DNA of 64,000 nt from Micromonospora coriariae (GTDB lineage: Bacteria; Actinomycetota; Actinomycetes; Mycobacteriales; Micromonosporaceae): positions 6,572,001 through 6,636,000 of the forward strand of contig NZ_LT607412.1 in the NCBI RefSeq assembly GCF_900091455.1, read 5' to 3'. Shown here in pieces: positions 16,268 to 24,241 of this stretch; position 1 is the stretch's first letter; each line of letters opens with the position of its first letter. Under the pieces are notes generated by a model. The model made no database searches. It saw only the letters and a program-made list of their open reading frames with translations, and had not been told where the DNA came from. A program made the translations under genes and the position numbers.

Positions 16268-16507
16268 TCAGTTGATCAGATGATCGAAGTCGCCGTCGCG
16301 CGCGCCGAGCACGAAGGCGGCGATCTCATCCACCGTGTAGATCAGCGCCGGCCCTTCCGGATGTCGGGAGTTGCGGAGCGCGATCCCGGCTCCGCCGGGC
16401 AGTTCAGCGAGTTCGACGCAGTTGCCGCTGGGGTTGCTGCGGCGACTTTTCTGCCAGCTCAGCGGTGGCAACTGGTGGATCGGAACGCCGTTCGGTGGCT
16501 GCTGCAT
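16268..16507 (-). CDS. DUF397 protein
   Basis: 79 residues with the DUF397 pattern: LSWQKSRRSNPSGNCVELAEL, the middle IALRNSRHPEGPALIYT, and the C-terminal helix. DUF397 proteins are the small partners of XRE/DUF5753 regulators, possibly antitoxin-like or modulators. It is encoded just upstream of the regulator at 15240-16121. Confidence 0.88.
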   Translation of the reverse strand: MQQPPNGVPIHQLPPLSWQKSRRSNPSGNCVELAELPGGAGIALRNSRHPEGPALIYTVDEIAAFVLGARDGDFDHLIN

Positions 16508-16756
16508 GAGGGCGTCTTTCTGCTCACGAGCCCGCCGGTGGCCGTGGGGAGGAGCGGTGACGGCGAGGGGTGCGGTATCGACATCGGACGGTGCTGCACG
16601 TGCATCTGCTATTGCATCTGCACCAGACGGCGAGCATGATAACGCACAAGATCGGTGCGTATCCGTGCACGCAGGGTTACCTGGCATGGGCATCGATGAG
16701 GGAAAACCGGGCCCGACGCGGCGCGCGTCGGCCGACGGCTGGAGGCGATAGCGGCG
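16508..16756. other. divergent intergenic region with a 12-bp-spaced direct repeat
   Basis: This region between the DUF397 and GGDEF genes has unusually low GC near 16600-16660. It carries TGCATCTGC twice, at 16601-16609 and 16613-16621, 12 bases apart. It presumably holds the promoters of both transcripts. The repeat is a possible binding site of the nearby XRE regulator, but this is only positional. Confidence 0.35.
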
Positions 16757-17419
16757 ATGGGAGGGCTCGTGCCGGATCCGATGAGTGTCGCCTCCGGCAT
16801 CTGCGCTGCTGGCGCGCTGCTGTCCTCGTGGCAACTACGACGGCGGGCGCTGCGCGCCGAGGCCGAGATCGGGCACCTCCAGGCCGAACTGGCCGCCGAG
16901 CGGCACGCCGCCAGCCACGACCCGCTCACCGGGCTACCCAACCGGCGTGCCTTCTACCGCCTCGCGGCCGCCCTGCTCACCGACACGGCCGGGCAGCCGT
17001 TGATCGCCATCGTGCTCGACCTGGACGACTTCAAGCAGATCAACGACCGGTACGGGCACGCGGCCGGCGACCAGGTGCTGATCTGCGTGGCCGAGCGGCT
17101 GGCCGGCTTCGCCGGGGACAATCTCGTCGCCCGCCTCGGCGGGGACGAGTTCGCCGGGCTGCTGGCCAGCCCGACCGTCGACCGGCGCTGGATCGAGCAC
17201 GCCACCCGGCGGCTCAGCGAGACCGTCGCCGCCCCGATCCGGCTCAGCGGGGTGAGCGTCCAGGTGACGGCCTCCGTCGGGCTCGCCCCGGTGACCGGCC
17301 CGGCCCAGCTCACCGATGCGCTCAGCCGCGCCGACGCGGCGATGTACCAGGCGAAGAGCCTGGGCGGCAACCGATCGCCCCGGCAGCTCGTGGACAGCGT
17401 CCGCCTGGCCGAGTGCTGA
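16757..17419 (+). CDS. diguanylate cyclase-like GGDEF protein
   Basis: 220 residues. A short hydrophobic N-terminal segment (about 7-25) is followed by a coiled coil (31-52) and a GGDEF domain starting HDPLTGLPNRRAF. It has DLDDFKQINDRYGHAAGD, and the GGDEF active-site loop is intact at 128-132, so it should make cyclic-di-GMP from GTP. No RxxD inhibitory site precedes the loop, so product inhibition through that site is unlikely. It is divergent from the DUF397/XRE pair. Confidence 0.88.
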   Translation: MGGLVPDPMSVASGICAAGALLSSWQLRRRALRAEAEIGHLQAELAAERHAASHDPLTGLPNRRAFYRLAAALLTDTAGQPLIAIVLDLDDFKQINDRYGHAAGDQVLICVAERLAGFAGDNLVARLGGDEFAGLLASPTVDRRWIEHATRRLSETVAAPIRLSGVSVQVTASVGLAPVTGPAQLTDALSRADAAMYQAKSLGGNRSPRQLVDSVRLAEC

Positions 17420-17464
17420 CCGCTCCGGCGTCCACGGCCACCTCGGGCTGGGCGGGGACAGCGC

Positions 17465-18487
17465 TCAACGCGGCCGGGCGAGGTCACGCAGCGCCGCGTC
17501 GGCGAGCGTGACCAGACCGACCGGCGACACCAGTCCGCGCACGATCCGGGCCGCCATCGCGCGGTGGGCCGCGTCCGCATCCGGATCGAGCGCCTGGCGG
17601 GTCCAGTCGCTGAGGTCGTCGAGCGCGCGAACAGCGAGGAACCAGGCCAGGCCGACCGGGTTGATGTCGACGCTGCCGTAGCCGGCGAGGACGGCCGCCC
17701 GCTGCTCGGCGGTGACCGGCGCGAAGGCGAGCACCCCGTCGGTGACGAACATCAGGTCGCACTCGGGCGGGGCGAGCACGGCATCGTCCCAGTCGATCAG
17801 CCAGACCTGACCATCCGGGCCGAGCAGCAGGTTGCCCAGGTGCGGGTCGCCGTGGCAGACCACGACCGGCCGGTCGCGCTGGCCGGCGGCGAGCCGCTCG
17901 ACCGCACCGCCCAGTGTGGACACCTGGTCGGCCACCGCGGCCCACACGGCCGCCAGCTCGGCGACCGGCGGACCGGCCGGGTCGGCCGGTCCAGGCTCGC
18001 GCAACCGCTCGGCCGTCGCGCGGGTCGCGGCCACGATCCCCGGGTACGTCACGCCGCCGCGCGGCAGCAGCCGCACCAGCTCGTCGGTCACCGGCACCGC
18101 GTGCACCGCGGCCAGCAGTTCGCCGTACGCGCGCCAGTGCGCGTCAGTCATCGGACCGTCGAGCGCCCGCTGGTCGGAGACCCACGGCACCACCGAGAGG
18201 CGGTGACCGCCGCGGTCGGCGTACAGCCGCTCGTCGCGGGTGCGCAGCGGCGCGGGGATGCCCGGCACTCCCTGGCCGGCCAGGTGCGCCGTCACGACCA
18301 GGCCGGCCGGAGTGCCGCCACCGCTCAGCTTGACCGCGTACCGGTTGCCGTCGGCGGCGTGCGCCAACCACAGTCGGGCGTGCTGGTCGGCGCCGTGGGT
18401 CACCTCGTCCACGCGGGTCAGGTCGAGGCCGAAGTCCGTGCGGACCCAGCCGGTCACCTGCCGCGTCGCGTCCTCGATCACCGGCAC
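17465..18487 (-). CDS. aminoglycoside phosphotransferase-like kinase (APH family)
   Basis: 340 residues. The APH/choline kinase fold shows YAVKLSGGGTPAG (nucleotide-binding Lys), the catalytic Brenner motif CHGDPHLGNLLLG and the metal-binding WLIDWDDAVLAPPECDL. Substrates of such stand-alone proteins range from antibiotics to small metabolites; I cannot choose. Start is GTG at 18487. Convergent with the GGDEF gene. Confidence 0.87.
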   Translation of the reverse strand: MPVIEDATRQVTGWVRTDFGLDLTRVDEVTHGADQHARLWLAHAADGNRYAVKLSGGGTPAGLVVTAHLAGQGVPGIPAPLRTRDERLYADRGGHRLSVVPWVSDQRALDGPMTDAHWRAYGELLAAVHAVPVTDELVRLLPRGGVTYPGIVAATRATAERLREPGPADPAGPPVAELAAVWAAVADQVSTLGGAVERLAAGQRDRPVVVCHGDPHLGNLLLGPDGQVWLIDWDDAVLAPPECDLMFVTDGVLAFAPVTAEQRAAVLAGYGSVDINPVGLAWFLAVRALDDLSDWTRQALDPDADAAHRAMAARIVRGLVSPVGLVTLADAALRDLARPR

Positions 18488-18514
18488 ACCATGCCATCGG
18501 GTGGTGCGTCCCGG

Positions 18515-18988
18515 TCAGCGCAGGGTGGCGAGGTACCGGTCCAGTGCGTTGTACGACTCGGCCGCGCCCTGCGCCATGCCGGACTCGGCCATGCCGTCGC
18601 GCTGCTCAGTGGTGTCGAACCGGGTGGTGCCGGTGACTGCGGTGCGGCCATCGGTCTCGGTGAAGACCAGCGTCTCCACCGCCACCTGGCCGGGCATGCC
18701 CTCGTACTCGAAGGTCTGCACGATCCGCTCAGGCACGACGATCTCCCGGAACTCACCGCGGAAGCCGTAGGCGTTGCCGTCGGTGGCGTGCTCGACGAAG
18801 CGGTAGCCGCCACCCACCTTGAAGTCGATCTCGACGTCCAGCGGGTTGCCCCGCCCCCACCAGTGCTTCAGGTGCTCGGCCTGGCTGTGCGCGGCCCAGA
18901 CCAACTCGCGCGGGGCGTCGAAGGAACGGATGAGGGTGATCTCCCGGTCGGACGGCATGTCGATGACCAGGTCACGAAGCTTGTCCAT
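18515..18988 (-). CDS. SRPBCC (AHSA1-like) ligand-binding protein
   Basis: 157 residues of the START/AHSA1 fold: REITLIRSFDAPRELVWAA, then HLKHWWGRGN and the C-terminal GTTRFDTTEQRDGM. The N-terminus overlaps the upstream ArsR gene by 17 bases, the common ArsR-SRPBCC operon of actinobacteria. It probably binds a small hydrophobic ligand. The exact role is unknown. Confidence 0.9.
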   Translation of the reverse strand: MDKLRDLVIDMPSDREITLIRSFDAPRELVWAAHSQAEHLKHWWGRGNPLDVEIDFKVGGGYRFVEHATDGNAYGFRGEFREIVVPERIVQTFEYEGMPGQVAVETLVFTETDGRTAVTGTTRFDTTEQRDGMAESGMAQGAAESYNALDRYLATLR

Positions 18989-19316
18989 CGCTGTTCTCCT
19001 TCAGGTCGCGTAGGTAGTCGTCCAATGTGTCGTAACGCTCGTCCCAGAGCCGGCGGTACTGCTCGACCCATTCGGCCAGCGTGCGCAGCGGGGCCGGGTC
19101 GAGCCGGCAGCGACGCCACTGCGCCTCGCGGGTCCGCACGATCAGCCCGGCGCGCTCCAACACGTTGAGGTGCTTGGAGATCGCCTGAACGCTGATCGGG
19201 AACGGCTCCGCCAACTCGTTGACCGTCGCCTCGCCGGTCGCCAGCCGGGCCAGGATGGCCCGACGGGTCGGATCGGCGAGGGCGGCGAACACGGCGCTGG
19301 TGGGATCTGCTGTCAT
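18972..19316 (-). CDS. ArsR-family transcriptional repressor
   Basis: 114 residues. Winged HTH: VFAALADPTRRAILARL, VNELAEPFPISVQAISKHLNV, then a wing with RTREAQWRRCRL. No cysteine metal site of the ArsR/SmtB type is present, as in the SRPBCC-linked subgroup. A 12-bp dyad AACCATATGGTT sits directly in front of its start and would place the repressor over its own promoter. Confidence 0.92.
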   Translation of the reverse strand: MTADPTSAVFAALADPTRRAILARLATGEATVNELAEPFPISVQAISKHLNVLERAGLIVRTREAQWRRCRLDPAPLRTLAEWVEQYRRLWDERYDTLDDYLRDLKENSDGQAS

Positions 19317-19327
19317 CTGACGCTCTC

Positions 19328-19339
19328 AACCATATGGTT
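19328..19339. promoter_or_regulatory. ArsR operator-like dyad
   Basis: AACCATATGGTT is a perfect 12-bp palindrome located between the predicted -10 box and the ArsR start codon. AACCATATGGTT-type sites are typical for ArsR/SRPBCC operons. Confidence 0.6.
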
Positions 19340-19356
19340 TGTAAACCGCTAGGTTG

Positions 19357-19384
19357 AATATACAGCCCAGCGCTGCTCCGTCAA
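19357..19384 (-). promoter_or_regulatory. SigA-type promoter of the ArsR/SRPBCC operon
   Basis: On the minus strand TTGACG (19384-19379), 16 bases, TATATT (19362-19357). It is close to the housekeeping consensus and stands out from the GC-rich background. Confidence 0.6.
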
Positions 19385-19411
19385 CAACTTCGACACAAAT
19401 CCAGCGTGCGG

Positions 19412-19927
19412 TCAGCGCCAGCCGTAGCCCGCGCGCAGGGCCTTCCCGACCCGGTCGAACCGGGGCCGGTCCAGCACGGCGCCCTCGCGGCGGATGCTGT
19501 CCTCGCGCATGGTGAGCACCCGGTCCAGCCGAACCCAGCTCGGCCGGTTGTCCCGGTCCCAGTCGCCAGGCCCGAGGGCGAACCAGTGCCGCTGGCCGTC
19601 CCGCTCGCTCTGACTGGACAGCATCAACCCGAACAGCGTTCGGCTGTGCCGTCCGACGACCAGCACCGGCCGGTCCTTGCCCTGGCGGGGGTCGTCCTCG
19701 TACGGCACCCAGGTCCAGACGATCTCCCCCGGGTCGGCCTGGCCGTCCCGCTCCGGGGCGTAGGTCAGCTCACGCCGCTGCAACGCGCTCACCTGGCGAC
19801 GGCGAGCCACTTGCGCCGGGGCCGGCCCGGTACGTCGCGGGGAGGGGATCACCGCGCCCACCCGAGAGATGCGCGCCGCCACGTTCCTCAACAGACCAGC
19901 CACGGCGGGCAGCCTACCGGTCCCCAC
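19412..19927 (-). CDS. PemK/MazF-like protein without a visible antitoxin
   Basis: 171 residues. The C-terminal 110 residues resemble the actinobacterial PemK-like family: GEIVWTWVPYEDDPRQGKDRPVLVVGRHS, then LMLSSQSERD and a VRLDRVLTMRED segment. The N-terminal 55 residues are basic and low complexity; a start further in (VSALQRRELTY region) is possible. No antitoxin-sized gene lies on either side, so toxin activity is doubtful. Many such orphans are annotated PemK only by fold. Confidence 0.7.
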   Translation of the reverse strand: MGTGRLPAVAGLLRNVAARISRVGAVIPSPRRTGPAPAQVARRRQVSALQRRELTYAPERDGQADPGEIVWTWVPYEDDPRQGKDRPVLVVGRHSRTLFGLMLSSQSERDGQRHWFALGPGDWDRDNRPSWVRLDRVLTMREDSIRREGAVLDRPRFDRVGKALRAGYGWR

Positions 19928-19998
19928 GCCGGCCGCCGGGGCGGGCGGCGCTGCGGCAGACTGGTGCCCGGCAGCGGGACGACGTGGAGGTGCTCACA

Positions 19999-20436
19999 GT
20001 GACCATTGAGGTGCGTACCAGGACTCTCCCCGGGACGGCGACGGCGCTCGGTTCCGCCGGGGCGTACACCCTGGTGGTGGACCGGCCGGCGGACGCCGGC
20101 GGCGGCGGGCTCGGGTTCAACGGGGGCCAGCTGCTCTACCTCGCGGTCGCCGGCTGCATCTCAAACGACCTGTTCCGGGAGGCGCAGGCAGCGGGCCTCG
20201 ACCTGCACCGGGTCGAGGTGACGGTCCGGGGCGACTTCGCCGGTGAGCCGGCGGTGTCCGGCGAGGTCCGGTACGACGTCCGGGTCGAGGGCGACGCCCC
20301 GCCGGACCTGCTCCGCGCTCTGGTCGAACGGGTGGACGCGATCGCCGAGATACCCAACTCGCTGCGCGGTGGCACCCCGGTGCGGCTGGGTCGCACCGAG
20401 GTCGCCGGTGCCGGAGCGCGGGCAACCGATGATTGA
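19999..20436 (+). CDS. OsmC-family protein
   Basis: 145 residues. OsmC/Ohr-like fold with FNGGQLLYLAVAGCISNDLFREA holding the single cysteine, and a C-terminal helix region ending AIAEIPNSLRGG. OsmC proteins reduce organic hydroperoxides using two cysteines. Only one is visible here, so activity may rely on external thiol or be absent. I chose the GTG at 19999, which has GGAGG 7 bases upstream. Its stop overlaps the NUDIX start by 8 bases. Confidence 0.83.
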   Translation: MTIEVRTRTLPGTATALGSAGAYTLVVDRPADAGGGGLGFNGGQLLYLAVAGCISNDLFREAQAAGLDLHRVEVTVRGDFAGEPAVSGEVRYDVRVEGDAPPDLLRALVERVDAIAEIPNSLRGGTPVRLGRTEVAGAGARATDD

Positions 20437-20944
20437 GCTGCCGGGCGACCTGCCGATCCTGGAGCGACGCGCGGTGCGGGTGGTGGTCGTCGACCACGCC
20501 GACCGGGTGCTGCTGTTCCACACCCGCGACCCGGACCGCCCGGCGCGGGGCACCTGGTGGGAGCTGCCCGGCGGCGGCATGGACCCCGGGGAGACGTACC
20601 ACGACACGGCGGTACGGGAGCTGCGCGAGGAGACCGGCATCGCGGTCACCGCCGACCAGGTGGGCGCGCCGACCTGGCGTCGGCGGGCGACCTTCCCGCA
20701 CCGTCAGTTGCGCCACGTCCAGGACGAGGTGGTCGTCGCGGTACGGCTGGACGGCCCGGGCCCGGACGTGGACGAGACCGACCGGCTCGATTACGAGCTG
20801 GAGGACTACTTCGGCTTCCGCTGGTGGCCGCTGCCCGAGGTGGTGGCCAGCTCGGCCCGCTTCTACCCGGGACAGCTCCCCCGGCTGATCACGCCCTTCC
20901 TGGCCGGCGAGGAGATCGACGAGCCGTTCGAGTTGTTCTCGTGA
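20429..20944 (+). CDS. NUDIX hydrolase
   Basis: 171 residues. The complete NUDIX box is visible (GGGMDPGETYHDTAVRELRE followed by ETGI), ligating Mg2+ for cleavage of nucleoside-diphosphate-linked substrates. The upstream strand AVRVVVVDHADRVLLFH is typical of the fold. The 8-base overlap with the OsmC gene indicates co-translation. Substrate not predictable. Confidence 0.92.
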   Translation: MIELPGDLPILERRAVRVVVVDHADRVLLFHTRDPDRPARGTWWELPGGGMDPGETYHDTAVRELREETGIAVTADQVGAPTWRRRATFPHRQLRHVQDEVVVAVRLDGPGPDVDETDRLDYELEDYFGFRWWPLPEVVASSARFYPGQLPRLITPFLAGEEIDEPFELFS

Positions 20945-20993
20945 CCAGGCCGGCGAGGATGCCGGAGGGCGCGGGGGCGTGCAGAGTGGGGGC

Positions 20994-22238
20994 ATGACGA
21001 GCGACCTGCACGGCCCGCTGTCCCGGTACGCCGCACGGCTGCACGGCGCGATCGGCGCCGAGCACCACGTCGCCTCCCCGCTCGGCGCGTGGCTGCTGCT
21101 CGCGCTCTGCGCCACGACCACGACCGACCCGGAGCCGGTGAACCGTCCGGCCGCCGACGGGCTGGCGGACGCCCTCGGCACCGATCTGACCAGCGCGGCC
21201 GAGGTCGCCCGCGCGCTGCTGGACGCCCCGCACCCGCTGGTCGCGTCCGCCACCGCGCTCTGGCTCCGGCCGGGTCAGGGCGACGGCGAGCCGTCCGATT
21301 GGCGGGCGGCACTGCCCGCGACGACCGAGGTCGGCCCGCTGCCCGACCAGGCCGGGTTGGACGCCTGGGCGCGTGAGCACACCCTCGGCCTGATCGAGAG
21401 GTTCCCGCTGCGGGTCGGGCCGGACGTGGTGCTGGCCCTGGCCAGCGCGCTGGCGACCCGGATCTCCTGGACGGACCCGTTCGAGGTCGCCGACACCGGC
21501 GCGCTCGGCTCGGGTAGCGCCTGGGCGGGCCGGCTGCGCCGGGTGCTGCGCAGCCCCCGCCGCGGTCACCGGGGCGCCATCGTCTCGACCGCGCAGGCCG
21601 GTGACGTGATCGTGCACTCCGCGCTCGCCCAGGCGGCCGACGGCGCGGGGCTGGTCGTCCTCTCGGTGGCCGCCGCGCCGCACGTGCCGCCGGCCGAGGT
21701 GCTGGCCGCCGCGTACCAGCTCAGCGCCGGCGCGGCTGACGGAGCTGAGCCGGTTGGCCGCCGCTCGCTGTTCGACCTGCCGCTCGGCGACACTCCCCTG
21801 TGGACGCTGCGTGAGGAACAGGTACGCACCCGGGCCCGCGACGGCCGCGAGGAGCGGCACACAGCGGTGCTCCCCTGCTGGTCGGCCCGCAGCGAGCACG
21901 ACCTGAGCGCGCCCGCGCTCGGCTTCCCGGCCGCGTCGGCGGCACTGGCCACGGCGCTGGCTCTGCCGGTGCAGGACTTCGAGGCCCGCCAGGCGGCGAT
22001 GGCCCGGTTCGGTCGGTACGGCTTCGAGGCGGCGGCGGTCACCGGCATGTTCGAGCTGACCAGCATGCCGCCGGAAGGCGTCGCCCGCACCGCCGAGCTG
22101 CACTTCGGCCACCCGTACGCGGTGGTGGCGGTCGCCACCGACAAGCGGGCCGACGGCAAGACCGGGCCATGGCACGGCGTGCCGGTCTTCTCCGGCTGGA
22201 TCACCGAGCCGGAGGAGCTGCTCGAGGCCGACGGGTGA
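20994..22238 (+). CDS. serpin-like hypothetical protein
   Basis: 414 residues without a signal peptide. Weak serpin-like landmarks occur: HHVASPLGAWLLLALCA near residue 25, ALASALATRISW in the middle, GFEAAAVTGMFE about 360 and a C-terminal HPYAVVAVATDK. The length fits a serpin (about 380 residues) and the hinge-like EAAAVT is at the right place, but overall similarity is low. I treat the assignment as fold-level only. It follows the NUDIX gene by 49 bases on the same strand. Confidence 0.5.
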   Translation: MTSDLHGPLSRYAARLHGAIGAEHHVASPLGAWLLLALCATTTTDPEPVNRPAADGLADALGTDLTSAAEVARALLDAPHPLVASATALWLRPGQGDGEPSDWRAALPATTEVGPLPDQAGLDAWAREHTLGLIERFPLRVGPDVVLALASALATRISWTDPFEVADTGALGSGSAWAGRLRRVLRSPRRGHRGAIVSTAQAGDVIVHSALAQAADGAGLVVLSVAAAPHVPPAEVLAAAYQLSAGAADGAEPVGRRSLFDLPLGDTPLWTLREEQVRTRARDGREERHTAVLPCWSARSEHDLSAPALGFPAASAALATALALPVQDFEARQAAMARFGRYGFEAAAVTGMFELTSMPPEGVARTAELHFGHPYAVVAVATDKRADGKTGPWHGVPVFSGWITEPEELLEADG

Positions 22239-22258
22239 GCGGCTGACGAGGTTTCGGG

Positions 22259-22996
22259 TCAGGCTGGGGTGAGGAGGCAGAACTCGTTGCCTTCGGGGTC
22301 GGCGAGGACGGTCCACGGGATATCGCTCTGGCCCAGGTCGACAGCGGTGGCGCCGAGAGTCCGCAGTCTGGCCGCCTCGGCCTCCGGGTCGTCACCTGGG
22401 TATGGGCGGACGTCGAGATGGACGCGGTTCCACACGGTCTTCACGTCCGGTGTGCGGAGGAACTGCAGATACGGGCCGACGCCCTTGGCGGAGCGCAGTA
22501 CCGCCCTGTGGTCGGTCACCTCGTGCACGGTCCAGTCCGTGGCCTGGCCCCAGAAGCGGGCCATGGCTCGCGGGTCCGCGCAGTCGACCACTACCGCGGC
22601 GATCGGTCCGGTGTCCTGGTAGAGCGGTCGGGGGTCCAGGACGCAGAACTCGTTGCCCTCCGGGTCGGCCATGACCGTCCATGGGACGTCGCCCTGACCC
22701 ACGTCGGCCGGTGTCGCGCCGAGATCCTTCAATCGCGTGACCACCTCCGCCTGATGGGCCGCCGAGGTGGTGGCGAGGTCGACGTGCACGCGGTTCTTCA
22801 CCGTCTTGGGTTCCGGGGAGACGACGAGGTCGATGCAGACCGCGACGGGGTCGGGGTAGACGAAGCCCTCGGGTTCGAGGTTGGTCACGCCGGGTCCCTC
22901 GCTGGAGACCTCCCAGCCGAGCACCTGCGCCCAGAAGCCGCCCAGCGCGGAGTCGTCCCGAGCCTTCATGTTGATCTGCACAAGCCGCGTTGCCAT
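22259..22996 (-). CDS. two-domain VOC-superfamily protein
   Basis: 245 residues made of two glyoxalase-like repeats. Each ends in nearly the same motif: PWTVMADPEGNEFCVL near 115 and PWTVLADPEGNEFCLL at the C-terminus. Each carries a VHVDL/VHLDV strand. The two halves would form one complete metal or ligand site, as in phenazine or quinone-binding relatives. The ATG at 22996 is chosen by homology-like content (ATRLVQINMKARD). The frame is open further upstream into the truncated NAD(P)-binding fragment. Confidence 0.85.
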   Translation of the reverse strand: MATRLVQINMKARDDSALGGFWAQVLGWEVSSEGPGVTNLEPEGFVYPDPVAVCIDLVVSPEPKTVKNRVHVDLATTSAAHQAEVVTRLKDLGATPADVGQGDVPWTVMADPEGNEFCVLDPRPLYQDTGPIAAVVVDCADPRAMARFWGQATDWTVHEVTDHRAVLRSAKGVGPYLQFLRTPDVKTVWNRVHLDVRPYPGDDPEAEAARLRTLGATAVDLGQSDIPWTVLADPEGNEFCLLTPA

Positions 22997-23209
22997 GCCG
23001 ACGATGTTAGCGGCATTCCGGCAAATCAAGATCAGCCAGATCGATCGCGTGCGGTCGTCCGCGTCGCCGGCGACGGCGGTTACGCCGCGAGGCAGTGCCG
23101 CCGGTCTCCGGCTCCGGAAGATGGCGATCGGCTCGTGTCCCCGGTCGGCGGCCTCGTCGACGACGCGCGAACCGACCATTCCTGCGGCTCCGACTACGGC
23201 GATCTTCAT
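22997..23209 (-). pseudogene. N-terminal fragment of an NAD(P)-binding (NmrA/SDR-like) gene
   Basis: MKIAVVGAAGMVGSRVVDEA and HEPIAIFRSRRPAALP are the first beta-alpha-beta of an atypical SDR. The protein stops resembling the family after about 52 residues (GVTAVAGDADD) and continues in frame, without a stop, into the VOC gene. It has a good ribosome site (GGAAGGG) and its ATG overlaps the EamA stop (ATGA). So the start is an authentic gene start while about three quarters of the coding sequence has been lost. Confidence 0.65.
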
Positions 23210-24162
23210 CGAGTTGTCCCTTCCGGTACAAGCTGCACGCCCGTGTGGCGTGGGCGGGCTGGCGCGGGAAGCTGCCCCGCGACGATTGCGGCCAGCGAGA
23301 GCCCGAGCCCGAGAAGCTCGATTGGGCCGAGTGTCTGATCGAGCAGGATGGCGCCGAGCAGCGCGGCGACCAGCGGCGAGAGCAGACCGAGAACCGCGAC
23401 GGAGGTCACGGGCAGCGTGGTGACGCCGCGGAACCACAGGACATACGCGGCCAGGCCGCCGAACAGGCCCAGCCAGAGGTAGCCGAGAGTGGCGGGCAGG
23501 TCGATCACTGGTGGCGGCCCCTCGACGAGGAAGGTGATGGGCGCCAGGAAGAAACCGCCCGCGCTGAGCTGCCAGCCGGCGAAGGCCATCGGACTCACCC
23601 CGGCGGGACGTCCCCAGCGCTTGGTGAGCGTCACCCCGAGCGCCATCGTGGCCGCGCCGACGAGTCCGGCCGCGATTCCCGCGACGTCGAGCGCGGCATC
23701 CGGCCCGATCACCACCAGGCCGACGCCCAGCACCCCGGTCACGCCCCAGACGGCGCGCCAGACGGAGAGTCCCTCCCGCAGGAGCGTCGCGGCCATGACG
23801 GCGACGACCAGCGGCTGCACCGCGCCCAGGGTCGCCGCGACGCCTCCCGGCAGCCGCTCGGCCGCGACGAAGAGCAGCGGGAAGAAGAGTCCGATGTTCA
23901 GTACGCCGAGCGCGGCCGCCTTTCCCCACCATGCCCCTCTCGGCAGCGTACGGGTGACCGCCAGCGCCACCAGACCGGCGGGCAACGCGCGCAGGAGTCC
24001 CGCGAACAGCGGGTGGCCCGGCGGAAGAAGCTCGGTGGTGACGACGTAGGTGGTGCCCCACGCCAGCGGGGCGAGCGCGGTCAGGGCAGTGCGCGGCAGG
24101 TTGCCGGGGAACGTGCCGCCGCCGGCTGCGCGAGGGAGTCTCTCCGCTCCGGAACTTGTCAT
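23206..24162 (-). CDS. EamA/DMT-family transporter
   Basis: 318 residues with ten predicted membrane helices in two EamA repeats (APLAWGTTYVVTTELLP at the start of repeat 1; TMALGVTLTKRWG at repeat 2). Drug/metabolite transporters of this type export amino acids, metabolites or toxic compounds. It is divergent from a LysR gene, a typical regulator-exporter arrangement. A positively charged tail follows the last helix. Confidence 0.9.
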   Translation of the reverse strand: MTSSGAERLPRAAGGGTFPGNLPRTALTALAPLAWGTTYVVTTELLPPGHPLFAGLLRALPAGLVALAVTRTLPRGAWWGKAAALGVLNIGLFFPLLFVAAERLPGGVAATLGAVQPLVVAVMAATLLREGLSVWRAVWGVTGVLGVGLVVIGPDAALDVAGIAAGLVGAATMALGVTLTKRWGRPAGVSPMAFAGWQLSAGGFFLAPITFLVEGPPPVIDLPATLGYLWLGLFGGLAAYVLWFRGVTTLPVTSVAVLGLLSPLVAALLGAILLDQTLGPIELLGLGLSLAAIVAGQLPAPARPRHTGVQLVPEGTTR

Positions 24163-24241
24163 ATCGGAAGTCTCGGCGCGTGCCTATCAATGAGTCCAAC
24201 ACATGTTTGTCATCCGATCGATCTACAGAGAAGATGGATCA

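Noticed and set aside
19412..19983. Type II toxin-antitoxin module around the PemK-like gene
   Set aside because: No antitoxin-sized reading frame with support lies beside it on the same strand.
22259..24202. A single 647-codon minus-strand frame through three genes
   Set aside because: Only the VOC part and the short Rossmann fragment are protein-like. The rest is an alternate frame of the EamA transporter gene.
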